Shown: piece after piece, positions 1 to 7,058 of the stretch | Numbering within the stretch: position 1 is the first letter of the stretch | Layout: each line of letters opens with the position of its first letter | Assembly: GCA_017479785.1 (NCBI GenBank) | Contig: JAFVBT010000091.1 | Span: 1 to 12,879 of the forward strand | Direction of reading: 5' to 3' | Length of the DNA stretch: 12,879 bases | DNA from: Alphaproteobacteria bacterium | GTDB taxonomy: Bacteria; Pseudomonadota; Alphaproteobacteria; RF32; CAG-239 | Notes under the pieces: model-generated | What the model was told of the DNA's origin: nothing | Database searches by the model: none | What the model saw: the letters and a program-made list of their open reading frames with translations, nothing else | Position numbers and translations under genes: made by a program

Positions 1-31
1 CATTAACAGCATACTTTACTGATTTTGTCTA

Positions 32-60
32 ATTGTAACAAAACCAACGTTTATTGTCAA
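32..60 (-). promoter_or_regulatory. Strong sigma-70-type promoter reading leftward out of the window
   Basis: On the minus strand TTGACA (60-55) is followed after exactly 17 bases by TACAAT (37-32). This is a perfect -35 box and a -10 box one base from consensus, with ideal spacing. Transcription would start near position 25 and leave the window, so the product is unseen; a minus-strand ATG at 3-1 is possible but has no clear ribosome binding site. A strong promoter could equally serve a stable RNA gene. Confidence 0.6.
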
Positions 61-162
61 TATTTTTTTGATTATTTTTGATTTTTTATTAAATTGGCCT
101 GTGAGTCTTATGAACACTAGAATTCAGGCAATTTTCATTCAGTCATAACGTTCTTAAAATGT

Positions 163-222
163 TCTCGGTTTATCGGCTGGGCAAAAACGTTGGTTTTTGC
201 CCACGATAAAAACCGCACGAGA
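163..222. repeat. Long imperfect palindrome with an 11-bp perfect inner hairpin
   Basis: The inner stem pairs 178-188 with 193-203 perfectly (arms TGGGCAAAAAC and GTTTTTGCCCA) around a 4-base GTTG loop. Outside it, CGGTTTATCG (166-175) pairs imperfectly with CGATAAAAACCG (204-215), and TCTCG (163-167) can pair with CGAGA (218-222). There is no T-run on either side, so it is not a standard intrinsic terminator. It lies about 90 bases past the chpT stop and looks like the body of a dispersed palindromic element. Confidence 0.6.
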
Positions 223-244
223 TTGCCTCACTACACTCGCAATG
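221..244. repeat. REP-like unit (TCATTGCGAG ... GAGGCAATC on the minus strand)
   Basis: Read on the minus strand, this stretch has the form TCATTGCGAG-spacer-GAGGCAATC, with ATTGC/GCAAT arms at 222-226 and 239-243. Units of this shape are familiar as dispersed intergenic palindromes in many proteobacterial genomes. It directly abuts the hairpin at 163-222, so both probably belong to one element of about 80 bases. Only one copy lies in this window, so repetitiveness is inferred from resemblance. Confidence 0.5.
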
Positions 245-259
245 ATAGGGAAAATAAGA

Positions 260-293
260 GCAAGAATTACAGAACAAAAAATACCATTCTTGC
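260..293 (-). terminator. Weak candidate terminator for the chpT operon
   Basis: GCAAGAAT (260-267) and ATTCTTGC (286-293) form a perfect 8-bp stem with an 18-base loop, starting 17 bases past the chpT stop. On the minus strand it is followed by a broken T-rich stretch (TCTTATTTT). The long loop and interrupted U-tract make this a weak call. Confidence 0.3.
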
Positions 294-310
294 GAATTTT
301 ATAATAAAAT

Positions 311-919
311 CTAGCCGATAATCAGTGTCATTTCATTTTCCGACACATTAAGTTGCATTGGTACATCGTTGCCTAAAAGTTCACGTAAATAAATCAGCTG
401 AACATATTGTGATATGTATTCTTGAGGCTTGTTACCATTGATTATGTCTTTATAAACAGCTATTTTGCCTGCAACTAATTTATAATCGGAAGCAACATTC
501 AATGTCATATTGTTTTTATTTATTTCAATAGAAATTTTTCCGCCGCGCATACATATATCTGCCGCGGTCATGACGCACAAGAAAACAAGTTTTGCAATTT
601 CGGGAGAAATTGTATTGATATTTAATTCAATCGGGGTTGCCGGATTACCGAAAGTTGTGATATAATCTTCACATATCTTTTTCAATTCTTCGCTGTTATT
701 CGCCTTAGTGTCAAGGCCGAAAGCAATGCGCAGGAAGCGTTGGCGAGCCTTCAAAGTGTTCGCGGCTGATGTAATTATCTTTTGTGTGTCGGCATCCATA
801 ACATTGTTATTTTCGGCAATAAGCTCCAAAGCCGAACCGAGAGCTCCGATTGTGCCGCCCAAATCATGGGCAATACGTGTACTGACAATTTCTGCTAATT
901 CCATAGGCGTATATAACAT
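311..919 (-). CDS. chpT: ChpT-like histidine phosphotransferase of the CtrA phosphorelay
   Basis: In alphaproteobacteria ChpT takes phosphate from the hybrid kinase CckA and passes it to CtrA and CpdR, controlling replication and division from the cytoplasm. The 202-residue product has the diagnostic N-terminal H-box: RIAHDLGG with the phosphorylatable His at residue 18, then a helix (GTIGALGSALELI) matching the DHp hairpin of the family. The rest (about 75-200) fits the degenerate HATPase-like half that does not bind ATP in ChpT. The ATG at 919 is preceded by AGGA about 8 bases upstream; this site lies in the 9-base gap after the stop of the upstream exported-protein gene, so the two are probably co-transcribed. 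cckA, ctrA and cpdR are not in the window. The call rests on the H-box, length and architecture; another DHp-type phosphotransferase is the alternative. Confidence 0.8.
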   Translation of the reverse strand: MLYTPMELAEIVSTRIAHDLGGTIGALGSALELIAENNNVMDADTQKIITSAANTLKARQRFLRIAFGLDTKANNSEELKKICEDYITTFGNPATPIELNINTISPEIAKLVFLCVMTAADICMRGGKISIEINKNNMTLNVASDYKLVAGKIAVYKDIINGNKPQEYISQYVQLIYLRELLGNDVPMQLNVSENEMTLIIG

Positions 920-928
920 TGTATTTTC

Positions 929-1804
929 CTAAAATGTGTAAACAGATGTGTTCATAAACTTTTTATCTTCCCGTGACATGCGCGTATAGTCCAATTCCAA
1001 AAGCATCGGATCTTCCAAAAGCAACTTTCCCGTTTTGGCACGCAAATACGGCTTTTTTTCACCCAAACCCCAAGAAACTTCGTCTTTATTATCCGGATGT
1101 CCGTATTTTTGGTTAATTTTCTTCCAGAAATCAAAGACTTTCATATTGCGCAGATATTCTGCTTTTGCACCGCTACCCGTTACATTGGCGGCTTCTGTTT
1201 CATACATTATCCGATAAACTTTATTGCCGGTAAAGTTGCTGGTTAAATATAAGTCAATGCTTTCCTGAGTTTGGAAATTGCTGAATTTCATTTCTTGAAC
1301 GTATTGATAATTATTCTGCTCGGCCAATTTGTGAACACAGCTCATAATGCGTTCGTAGCCGATAACATTTTCACGGCGGCATCTGTCTTCATAACGCCAA
1401 CGAATAAAGTTCGGAATATCCATATGTTCATATATTTTCTGATATCCGCGTTTTTTCATGGCATCTTCAACCTGTTGGCGATCCATTCTGAGCATTATGC
1501 CGGCAATATCAAAAACCGACGCGTTGGAACGTTTAACCGGCACGACTTCCTGCTCGGAAGAAAGGGCTTGAGAACCTTTTTGCGCAACTTTGGAAACCAA
1601 ATTATCAATCCAAGTACCGTTGTCTTCGGATTCATCCGTAGAAACAGAAGATGTTTCTTCATTGTTTTGCTGAATATATCCGGTAAAGGATGTTTCCTCG
1701 GGAGGAGTATTTTCCGCTACTTTCTGCGCATTAACTCTTGAGGGTAAAATAAGACACAGTGCCGTACAAATTGCCCAAATATTATAGGATTTATCTCGTT
1801 TCAT
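929..1804 (-). CDS. Exported protein of unknown function, first gene of the chpT operon
   Basis: I do not recognise this 291-residue protein. It starts with a classical signal peptide: basic MKRDK, a hydrophobic core (about 9-21) and a likely cleavage after VNA (residue 26). Residues 27 to about 95 are acidic, rich in Glu, Ser and Thr, and probably disordered. A compact domain follows from about 96 to the end. It opens with FDIAGIMLRMDRQQVEDAM and KKRGY, resembling the 'G-x-x-L-G-M-x-x-x-x-V' opening of small periplasmic repeat domains, and holds two cysteines in the DRCRRENV and MSCVHK segments that could form a disulfide. It should act in the periplasm or outer envelope. The ATG at 1804 has only a weak GAG-type ribosome site. 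Co-expression with chpT suggests envelope work tied to the cell cycle, but that is inference. Confidence 0.75.
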   Translation of the reverse strand: MKRDKSYNIWAICTALCLILPSRVNAQKVAENTPPEETSFTGYIQQNNEETSSVSTDESEDNGTWIDNLVSKVAQKGSQALSSEQEVVPVKRSNASVFDIAGIMLRMDRQQVEDAMKKRGYQKIYEHMDIPNFIRWRYEDRCRRENVIGYERIMSCVHKLAEQNNYQYVQEMKFSNFQTQESIDLYLTSNFTGNKVYRIMYETEAANVTGSGAKAEYLRNMKVFDFWKKINQKYGHPDNKDEVSWGLGEKKPYLRAKTGKLLLEDPMLLELDYTRMSREDKKFMNTSVYTF

Positions 1805-1850
1805 TTTTTATCTCGCTCAATCTATAATGAAAAATTATATGTGATTCGTT

Positions 1851-1865
1851 TTAAAAAAGCCTTAA
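1851..1865. promoter_or_regulatory. CtrA-box-like TTAA-N7-TTAA between the chpT operon and trmFO
   Basis: TTAA at 1851-1854 and TTAA at 1862-1865 are separated by exactly seven bases, the spacing of the alphaproteobacterial CtrA recognition site. It lies in the 125-base divergent gap, 47 bases upstream of the exported-protein/chpT start. Autoregulation of the CtrA pathway would make sense, but TTAA pairs are frequent in AT-rich DNA and the preferred CC after the first TTAA is absent on both strands. Confidence 0.3.
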
Positions 1866-1929
1866 TAAGTTAAATATTTCATATTTACAAGAACTTGAAA
1901 AAACATTAAATTGGGGACTGAGGTAAAAA

Positions 1930-3279
1930 ATGAAAAGAACGGTACACATAGTCGGAGCCGGCTTGGCGGGATGCGAGGCGGCGTGGCAGTTGGCAAAACG
2001 CGGTATTTCCGTTAAGCTGTTTGAAATGAAACCATTGAAATTTTCGCCGGCGCATAAAAGTGAAAATTTTGCCGAATTGGTGTGTTCAAACTCTTTTCGC
2101 GCCGATGATGCCGAACATAATGCCGTTGGTTTGATGCATCAGGAAATGCGGATGTTCGGCTCGTTGATTATGCAATGTGCCGATGAATGCAGAGTGCCGG
2201 CCGGCGGTGCATTGGCTGTTGATAGAGAAGGGTTTTCCGCTAAAGTGACGCAAAGAATTCGTCAGGAAAAACTGATAGAGATTATTGAAAGAGAAATAAC
2301 GGATTTTCCTTTATCCGATGATCCGCTGACAATTATTGCGACCGGTCCGCTGACCAGCAATAATTTCATTGAGGCGATTTTGCAAAAAGTCAATCATAAC
2401 AGTTTGTCGTTTTATGATGCCATTGCACCCGTGGTATATAAAGACAGCATAGATTTTACCAAGGCGTGGTACCAGTCGCGATATGATAAGGGCGACAAAT
2501 TTGATTATATCAATTGTCCGATGAGCAAAAACGAATATTATAATTTTGTGGATGCTCTGCTGGGTGCGGAAAAGATGCCGTTTCATGATTTTGAAGAACC
2601 TAATTATTTTGATGGTTGTTTGCCAATAGAGGTTATGGCCGAGCGCGGGCGCGATACGCTGTTATTCGGTCCGATGAAGCCGGTCGGTTTAACTAACCCG
2701 AACAGTGCGGAAAAACCTTATGCTGTGGTGCAATTGCGCCAAGATAATAAAGAAGATACATTGCGTAATATTGTCGGGTTTCAAACAAAATTGCGTTATG
2801 GCGAACAAGAACGCATATTCAGAATGATTCCGGGGCTGGAAAAAGCAGAATTTGCCCGTTTGGGAGGCATTCACAAAAATACCTTTATTAAAAGTCCTGA
2901 TTTGTTGGATGAATTTCTCAGGTTGAAAATTCAACCGAATGTGATGTTCGCCGGACAAATCAGCGGATGTGAAGGTTATGTGGAAAGTGCCAATGTCGGA
3001 ATGTCTGCCGGCTATTTTGCCGCTATGATTATACAAGGAAAAACTCCGATAACACCGCCGGCGACAACGGCAACCGGTGCAATGTTGCAACATTTGCATG
3101 ATACAACCGCGGATTATCAGCCGATGAATATTAATTTCGGTATTTTTCCGACCATTCAGGGTGAAGTAACCGCTAAAGGAAAATTCAGAAAAATTAAAGG
3201 AGCAGAGCGCAAAGTTGCATATTGTCAACGTGCATTGCAAGATTTTACGGCATGGATGGAGCAAATTGATGCTTGTTAA
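1930..3279 (+). CDS. trmFO: TrmFO, folate/FAD-dependent tRNA uracil-54 C5-methyltransferase
   Basis: TrmFO makes 5-methyluridine at position 54 in the T-loop of tRNA, using methylenetetrahydrofolate as carbon donor and FADH2 as reductant. The 449-residue product has the usual family length. Visible landmarks are the N-terminal dinucleotide fold (VGAGLAGCEAAWQLAKRG, from residue 8), the family motif FAELVCSNSFRADD with conserved Cys52, and YFDGCLPIEVMAERG with Cys230, the two cysteines implicated in catalysis. A C-terminal FAGQISGCEGYVESANVG block contributes to FAD binding. The start is secure: GAGGT lies 6 bases before the ATG and the fold begins at once. It leads a plus-strand operon and overlaps the next gene by 11 bases. 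Nothing in it looks damaged. Confidence 0.98.
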   Translation: MKRTVHIVGAGLAGCEAAWQLAKRGISVKLFEMKPLKFSPAHKSENFAELVCSNSFRADDAEHNAVGLMHQEMRMFGSLIMQCADECRVPAGGALAVDREGFSAKVTQRIRQEKLIEIIEREITDFPLSDDPLTIIATGPLTSNNFIEAILQKVNHNSLSFYDAIAPVVYKDSIDFTKAWYQSRYDKGDKFDYINCPMSKNEYYNFVDALLGAEKMPFHDFEEPNYFDGCLPIEVMAERGRDTLLFGPMKPVGLTNPNSAEKPYAVVQLRQDNKEDTLRNIVGFQTKLRYGEQERIFRMIPGLEKAEFARLGGIHKNTFIKSPDLLDEFLRLKIQPNVMFAGQISGCEGYVESANVGMSAGYFAAMIIQGKTPITPPATTATGAMLQHLHDTTADYQPMNINFGIFPTIQGEVTAKGKFRKIKGAERKVAYCQRALQDFTAWMEQIDAC

Positions 3280-3988
3280 GCCTTTACTGTCCGACTTGGT
3301 TAAAAACGAAAAGTTGCTTAATTTATATCTGCTTTATTTGCGCTTGGGGTGGGAACACTATACCAAAAAAGGAATATCTACGGAAATAAAGGCGGAAAAA
3401 ATCAGACTTTTGGAAAAGGCAATTCGGCGCGGTTGCAAACTTAAAAGTAATCTTGTTTGTCAGCTTGAACAAGAGTTTCTGCGTGAAAATTTATCGTTGT
3501 ATTTATTGTTGGAACCGTTGGCGGCTTGGCGGTATTTGGCAACGGGTAAACTACCGACGAGCGAAGCACAGATGTCGGATGTATTGGGTAATATTATCTC
3601 GCCGTTGGCAAGATTGCTGATGGTTTTAAATGATGAAACACCAAGCACATATTTACCGATGCAATCTATGCTTACGGCATTGATATTGTTGCAAATGTTG
3701 CAAGATAAAGATGTGTTTTTGCAAAAGTTAAAATGGCGCAAAAAACGTCAACTCAGCAAGTTAAGAGGTCTCTGCCGCGACGGTTCGGTTATATTATCTG
3801 TTGTAAAAACCAAAAGAGTTAAATATCGGTTGGTTGTTTTGCTGAACAGTCTGGTGCTCTTAACGGAAAAATATGCGAAAAATGAACAACTGACAATAGA
3901 GTTTCTTGACGCAGTGCGGATTTTTGTGTATAGTATCTGTCAGTTTTTATTTGTAAAGAAACAGACGGTTACAAAAAAAGGAATATAA
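3269..3988 (+). CDS. Hypothetical helical protein, possibly a decayed squalene/phytoene synthase relative
   Basis: This 239-residue protein is not recognised with confidence. The chosen ATG (3269) sits inside the last codons of trmFO (11-base overlap) with GGAG just upstream, a typical translational-coupling arrangement; a TTG at 3215 would give 18 unlikely extra residues inside trmFO. The protein is rich in Leu and Lys, appears all-helical, and has no signal peptide or convincing membrane span. The stretch ISPLARLLMVLNDE followed by ALILLQMLQD resembles the 'NPVGRLVL ... ALQLxNFWQD' region of HpnC-type squalene/phytoene synthase family proteins, and its neighbour is clearly in that family. 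Both aspartate-rich catalytic motifs are missing, so if related it is non-catalytic. Its stop (TAA, 3986-3988) directly touches the next ATG, so the two products are probably made together and may form a heteromer. Confidence 0.75.
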   Translation: MLVKPLLSDLVKNEKLLNLYLLYLRLGWEHYTKKGISTEIKAEKIRLLEKAIRRGCKLKSNLVCQLEQEFLRENLSLYLLLEPLAAWRYLATGKLPTSEAQMSDVLGNIISPLARLLMVLNDETPSTYLPMQSMLTALILLQMLQDKDVFLQKLKWRKKRQLSKLRGLCRDGSVILSVVKTKRVKYRLVVLLNSLVLLTEKYAKNEQLTIEFLDAVRIFVYSICQFLFVKKQTVTKKGI

Positions 3989-4819
3989 ATGCTTTCAGTC
4001 GGCGGTATAGTCAAAAAGTCACAACCTTCTTTATTTTGGTGTACAAGAAGTTTACCAAAATCGGAGCGTGAGGCAATATATACATTGTTTGCGTTTTGCC
4101 AACACTTGGACGGTATTATCCACGCACAAATGCCGAGAAATGAAAAGAAGTACCTGTTGGCAGCATGGAAAGAAGAATTGGAAAATATATATGATAAAGG
4201 TGTGCCGGCAACCAATATCGGTCGCAAAATTTATAAAAACTGCATGCGTTTTGATCTGCCGAAAAATGCATGGCAACAAATATTGGACAGTGCAAATTTG
4301 AATGCTGTAGCGCCGTTACAAGCTCCGGACGAAGAAACGTTTGATAAATATGTGAACGGTATGGCCGTTGTTCCGATTAAACTGGCGCTGAGCATTGTAG
4401 TCAATCAGCACCCATCTGCCAACAGCGAACTGGCTAAGAATTTGGGACGCGCCGTTATGGTTACCAGTATGCTGCGCGACATAAAGGATGATGCCAAACG
4501 GGATTGCTTGTACATACCGGCAGAAATCTTGCAACAGGCGGATATACCGATTGATACACCGCGCAATATGGTGGAAAACAAAAATATCGGTGTGGCGCGT
4601 GCTTTGTTTTCGGTTCAGGTCGATTCGTGTTTCAAAAATGCCGAAAGATTGCTTAATAAAATGAGCAAAAAAGACGTGATGGCACTGCGTTTAATTAAAA
4701 ATATTTGTCTTTGCCAGTTTGAAATGATGAAAAAACGCGGTTGGGATATTATATCACCAAAACCGAGGATTAATTGCATAAAAAGCTTGAGTATTATCTA
4801 CCAGACAATGTTTAAATAG
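3989..4819 (+). CDS. Squalene/phytoene synthase family protein with a degraded first aspartate motif
   Basis: Members of this family condense two prenyl diphosphates head to head (squalene, phytoene, the HpnC/HpnD hopanoid steps), though some homologues such as mitochondrial NDUFAF6 serve as assembly factors. The 276-residue length is normal. The N-terminal WCTRSLPKSEREAIYTLFAFC block and the second aspartate motif (MLRDIKDDAKRDCLYIP, residues 161-177, Asp164 and Asp168) are clear, and YVNGMAVVPIKLAL (121-134) matches the central helix. The first motif, normally DDxxD after FCRxx, reads DGIIH at 41-45, losing two metal-binding acids. Classical diphosphate ionisation is therefore doubtful. The ATG follows the preceding stop with no gap, with AAGGA as ribosome site. 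No hopanoid or carotenoid gene is nearby. Family assignment is firm; the function could be an altered synthase or a non-enzymatic role. Confidence 0.88.
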   Translation: MLSVGGIVKKSQPSLFWCTRSLPKSEREAIYTLFAFCQHLDGIIHAQMPRNEKKYLLAAWKEELENIYDKGVPATNIGRKIYKNCMRFDLPKNAWQQILDSANLNAVAPLQAPDEETFDKYVNGMAVVPIKLALSIVVNQHPSANSELAKNLGRAVMVTSMLRDIKDDAKRDCLYIPAEILQQADIPIDTPRNMVENKNIGVARALFSVQVDSCFKNAERLLNKMSKKDVMALRLIKNICLCQFEMMKKRGWDIISPKPRINCIKSLSIIYQTMFK

Positions 4820-6298
4820 CTATTCTTCCGCATCTATGATTTTGTAAGCCGGATAACTTGTGCCTTTGGCATATTTCTTCGGTGCTTCTTGAATAGCTTT
4901 AATGAACAGATTCTTTATTTTTACCAACTGATTGTTACGCATCAGAGTTTCTTTAGGTAACGGCCGGAACGCATCAAACCCCAATTCGCCGGCGCCGATG
5001 AACGGATCTATGGCGCAAACGTAGGTGTCGTCAGGGTGCAATGCCTTGCCGTTATCGTCAAACAAAGGTTCACCATTGATGAAAATTTGCTTAACCTTAC
5101 CAATGTTTTCGGTTGTGCGATGACAAACAATCGTTATGTTTTGAGAGGCCTGCAAAAAACGCGTGTTTCCGGATTGTAAAATATAGCGATAATGCAACAT
5201 ATTGTTAAAAATATCCTTTAAATCCGCCGCTTTTAAAATAACGGTTTGAAGGGGCGTTTCTGATGAAAAAGCGCGTTCTACATTGTAATGTGTCAATGTT
5301 TTATTTTCCTCATAACGGAGTGCGTGAACGATGTATCCGGTTGAAATGAGTGCAATATCGGCACGACCGGCATTTTTCATTAAATCGGCAATAAATGTGC
5401 CGATGGCGCAAGGGTCGGCATATTGCCTTTCCAAATTCAAAACACTTGGTGCAATAGGTGTGTTGAGACCGGCAGTTTTTTCATAATCAGTCAGTGACGG
5501 TAAAAAAACGGGATTAACATCTTCTTCTTTACAACTGATAATTTCGGTTAATTTAACTTGAGGGCGTTTTTCTGTGAATTTTAAGTCAAAACAACACATT
5601 GCTCGACTGAAAGCTCGCGGATAATAAATATGATGTTCCGTATCCGGCGCTAAAGGTGTGTGTTCATGTCCGCCGATAATTAAATCAACGGGAATGTCAT
5701 TTTCCGCGGCAGTTTCATACAAATCCATGCAACAAGGATATAAAGCATGATTTAAGATAATTAAGGCATCCGGTCGGATGTGTTTAATTGCGTCTTTTAA
5801 GTGCAAAAAAGCCTCGTGAATATCGGATAATCGCAATCCGAATTTATACAGATGGATATAATTAACGCAAAATGAAGTTACCAGAACTTTTTTTCGGTTC
5901 ATTTCCAGCAAAATGTACGGATCAACCCATTTCGGATAAGTGTCCGTTTGTGTATCAAAAAGGTTGGCGCACAGAACATGAATATTTGCCTGATTAAATG
6001 CGCGAGAGGTTTGTATTAAATAATCTAAATCACTATGATTAAAACCGAAATCGTTATTGCCCAGAGCAAATACGATTTTGGCTTCAGGTAACTGCTGACG
6101 AAGCAATAAATAGCTTTTCACACATAAATCTCTGTCATAAATTCCTTTGAACAAGTCTCCGCAGTCACAAATAAGCGTGTTTTTTCCGTTTTGAGGAACA
6201 CGCCTGATGATACCGCTGAAAAGACAACATAATTTTCGGGCTTCCTGATGACAGTCCGTTAAGGCAAAAATTTGAATTTTATTATCTTGTGTATCCAT
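4820..6298 (-). CDS. 5'-nucleotidase/UshA-family metallophosphatase without signal peptide, GNND variant
   Basis: The 492-residue product has the two-domain layout of the UshA/5'-nucleotidase family, which hydrolyses nucleotides or cyclic phosphodiesters using two metal ions. The N-terminal calcineurin-like domain shows TDCH (Asp15, His17), CGDLF (Asp48), GNND (80-83), LNHA (His184) and GGHEH (His211, His213). The C-terminal substrate domain runs from about 290, with DPCAIGTFIADLM and ISTGYIVHALR matching the family. In the usual GNH(E/D) motif the His is a catalytic residue; here it is Asn82, so activity may be altered. Most relatives are exported, but this one begins MDTQDNKIQIF directly at the first strand, with no signal peptide, so it should be cytoplasmic. 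The ATG has no evident Shine-Dalgarno sequence. Its stop abuts that of the convergent gene with no base between. Confidence 0.88.
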   Translation of the reverse strand: MDTQDNKIQIFALTDCHQEARKLCCLFSGIIRRVPQNGKNTLICDCGDLFKGIYDRDLCVKSYLLLRQQLPEAKIVFALGNNDFGFNHSDLDYLIQTSRAFNQANIHVLCANLFDTQTDTYPKWVDPYILLEMNRKKVLVTSFCVNYIHLYKFGLRLSDIHEAFLHLKDAIKHIRPDALIILNHALYPCCMDLYETAAENDIPVDLIIGGHEHTPLAPDTEHHIYYPRAFSRAMCCFDLKFTEKRPQVKLTEIISCKEEDVNPVFLPSLTDYEKTAGLNTPIAPSVLNLERQYADPCAIGTFIADLMKNAGRADIALISTGYIVHALRYEENKTLTHYNVERAFSSETPLQTVILKAADLKDIFNNMLHYRYILQSGNTRFLQASQNITIVCHRTTENIGKVKQIFINGEPLFDDNGKALHPDDTYVCAIDPFIGAGELGFDAFRPLPKETLMRNNQLVKIKNLFIKAIQEAPKKYAKGTSYPAYKIIDAEE

Positions 6299-6368
6299 TT
6301 TTTTTTACTTTTGACGAAAGCATACTTATATTCTAAATATTATCAATAAAATATTAAAAAATATTCGC

Positions 6369-6374
6369 TATAAT
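6369..6374 (+). promoter_or_regulatory. Candidate -10 box for the 6398 lipoprotein gene
   Basis: A perfect TATAAT lies 23 bases before the ATG at 6398, and GAGGG at 6389-6393 is a good ribosome site. No recognisable -35 is present at 17-base spacing, so the promoter is weak, activated, or the match is due to the AT-rich context. Confidence 0.35.
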
Positions 6375-6397
6375 GAGAAAAAATAAAAGAGGGTTGT

Positions 6398-7057
6398 ATG
6401 AAAAAATATGTGGTTATTTTAAGCAGTTTACTTGTTGCCGCTTGTGCGCAAGACCCGTATCGTTTGAAAATTGATAACAATATGACGAGTGATCACGGGC
6501 AGAGTATTTATTTTCGCAGCAGTTTGCGTAGCAATTATGCCGGACAGATTCGCCGCGTTTTAAGTAATAAGTTTGCGGAAAGCGGTATGAAAACAGCCAC
6601 TTCTGCGGAAAATGCCGATTATATCGCTATTTTTGATATAGAAACGTTTTATAAGCAAAACACCAAATATAAAAATACATCTTATGCCAATACGGCACAG
6701 GATTCGGCTTTATTTACGGCTGAAGAAGAAGGCGTTTCTTTGGATTACAGCGGGAATGCCAATATGGTGGTGGATAAAGACAAAACGTGCTTTACGCTTA
6801 ACATCGGACGCAGAGAAACTTCAAATCCGCGGTATGTTTCTTCATTTTGCGCCGACAGAATTATGGAAACGGAAGATATGGTGCCGCTTGTTTTGGATAT
6901 ATACGGAAAATATGGTAACTATATATCGGCAGATGTCGGTGTTCAGTGTCTGGCTTCACCTTCGGGAGATATTTCTTGTGATACGATACATGACAGACAA
7001 CAAGCCTTTATGAATTCTTTATGGATAGAATCCGAAATAAAAGATGATGTATACTGA
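6398..7057 (+). CDS. Putative lipoprotein of unknown function
   Basis: The 219-residue product begins with a lipoprotein signal: MKKY, a hydrophobic run, then LLVAAC with the lipidated Cys at residue 16. Asp is not at position +2, so outer-membrane sorting is expected. Residues 36-85 (repeated SxxLRSNY, then a helix and ADYIAIFDIETFY) follow the helix-then-strand pattern of lipoproteins such as TraT or DUF4136 proteins, but the match is too loose to name. The mature part has four more cysteines (131, 151, 184, 194), enough for two disulfides; a thiol-oxidoreductase-like lipoprotein is encoded 500 bases downstream. The gene is monocistronic and convergent with the 7451-7059 gene, the stops being one base apart. 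Confidence 0.8.
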   Translation: MKKYVVILSSLLVAACAQDPYRLKIDNNMTSDHGQSIYFRSSLRSNYAGQIRRVLSNKFAESGMKTATSAENADYIAIFDIETFYKQNTKYKNTSYANTAQDSALFTAEEEGVSLDYSGNANMVVDKDKTCFTLNIGRRETSNPRYVSSFCADRIMETEDMVPLVLDIYGKYGNYISADVGVQCLASPSGDISCDTIHDRQQAFMNSLWIESEIKDDVY

Positions 7058-7058
7058 T

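Noticed and set aside
178..203. Perfect 11-bp hairpin as a rho-independent terminator
   Set aside because: There is no T-run directly after the stem on either strand, and it is embedded in a larger palindrome resembling a REP unit.
1271..1741. 156-codon plus-strand frame opposite the exported-protein gene
   Set aside because: The opposite strand encodes a protein with a signal peptide and a ribosome-site-linked downstream chpT; the plus frame has no recognisable domain.
1862..1873. TTAA-N4-TTAA (1862-1873) and a similar pair near 9922-9933 as further CtrA sites
   Set aside because: The spacing is four bases rather than seven, so they do not fit the CtrA consensus.
2689..3264. 191-codon open frame on the minus strand inside trmFO
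   Set aside because: It lies wholly opposite a well-supported trmFO sequence, has a low-complexity Cys/His/Phe-rich product and no ribosome site; it is a codon-usage shadow.
3215..3268. Upstream TTG start for the 3269 gene
   Set aside because: It would add 18 residues deep in trmFO with no ribosome site, while the ATG at 3269 has GGAG and the usual short overlap.
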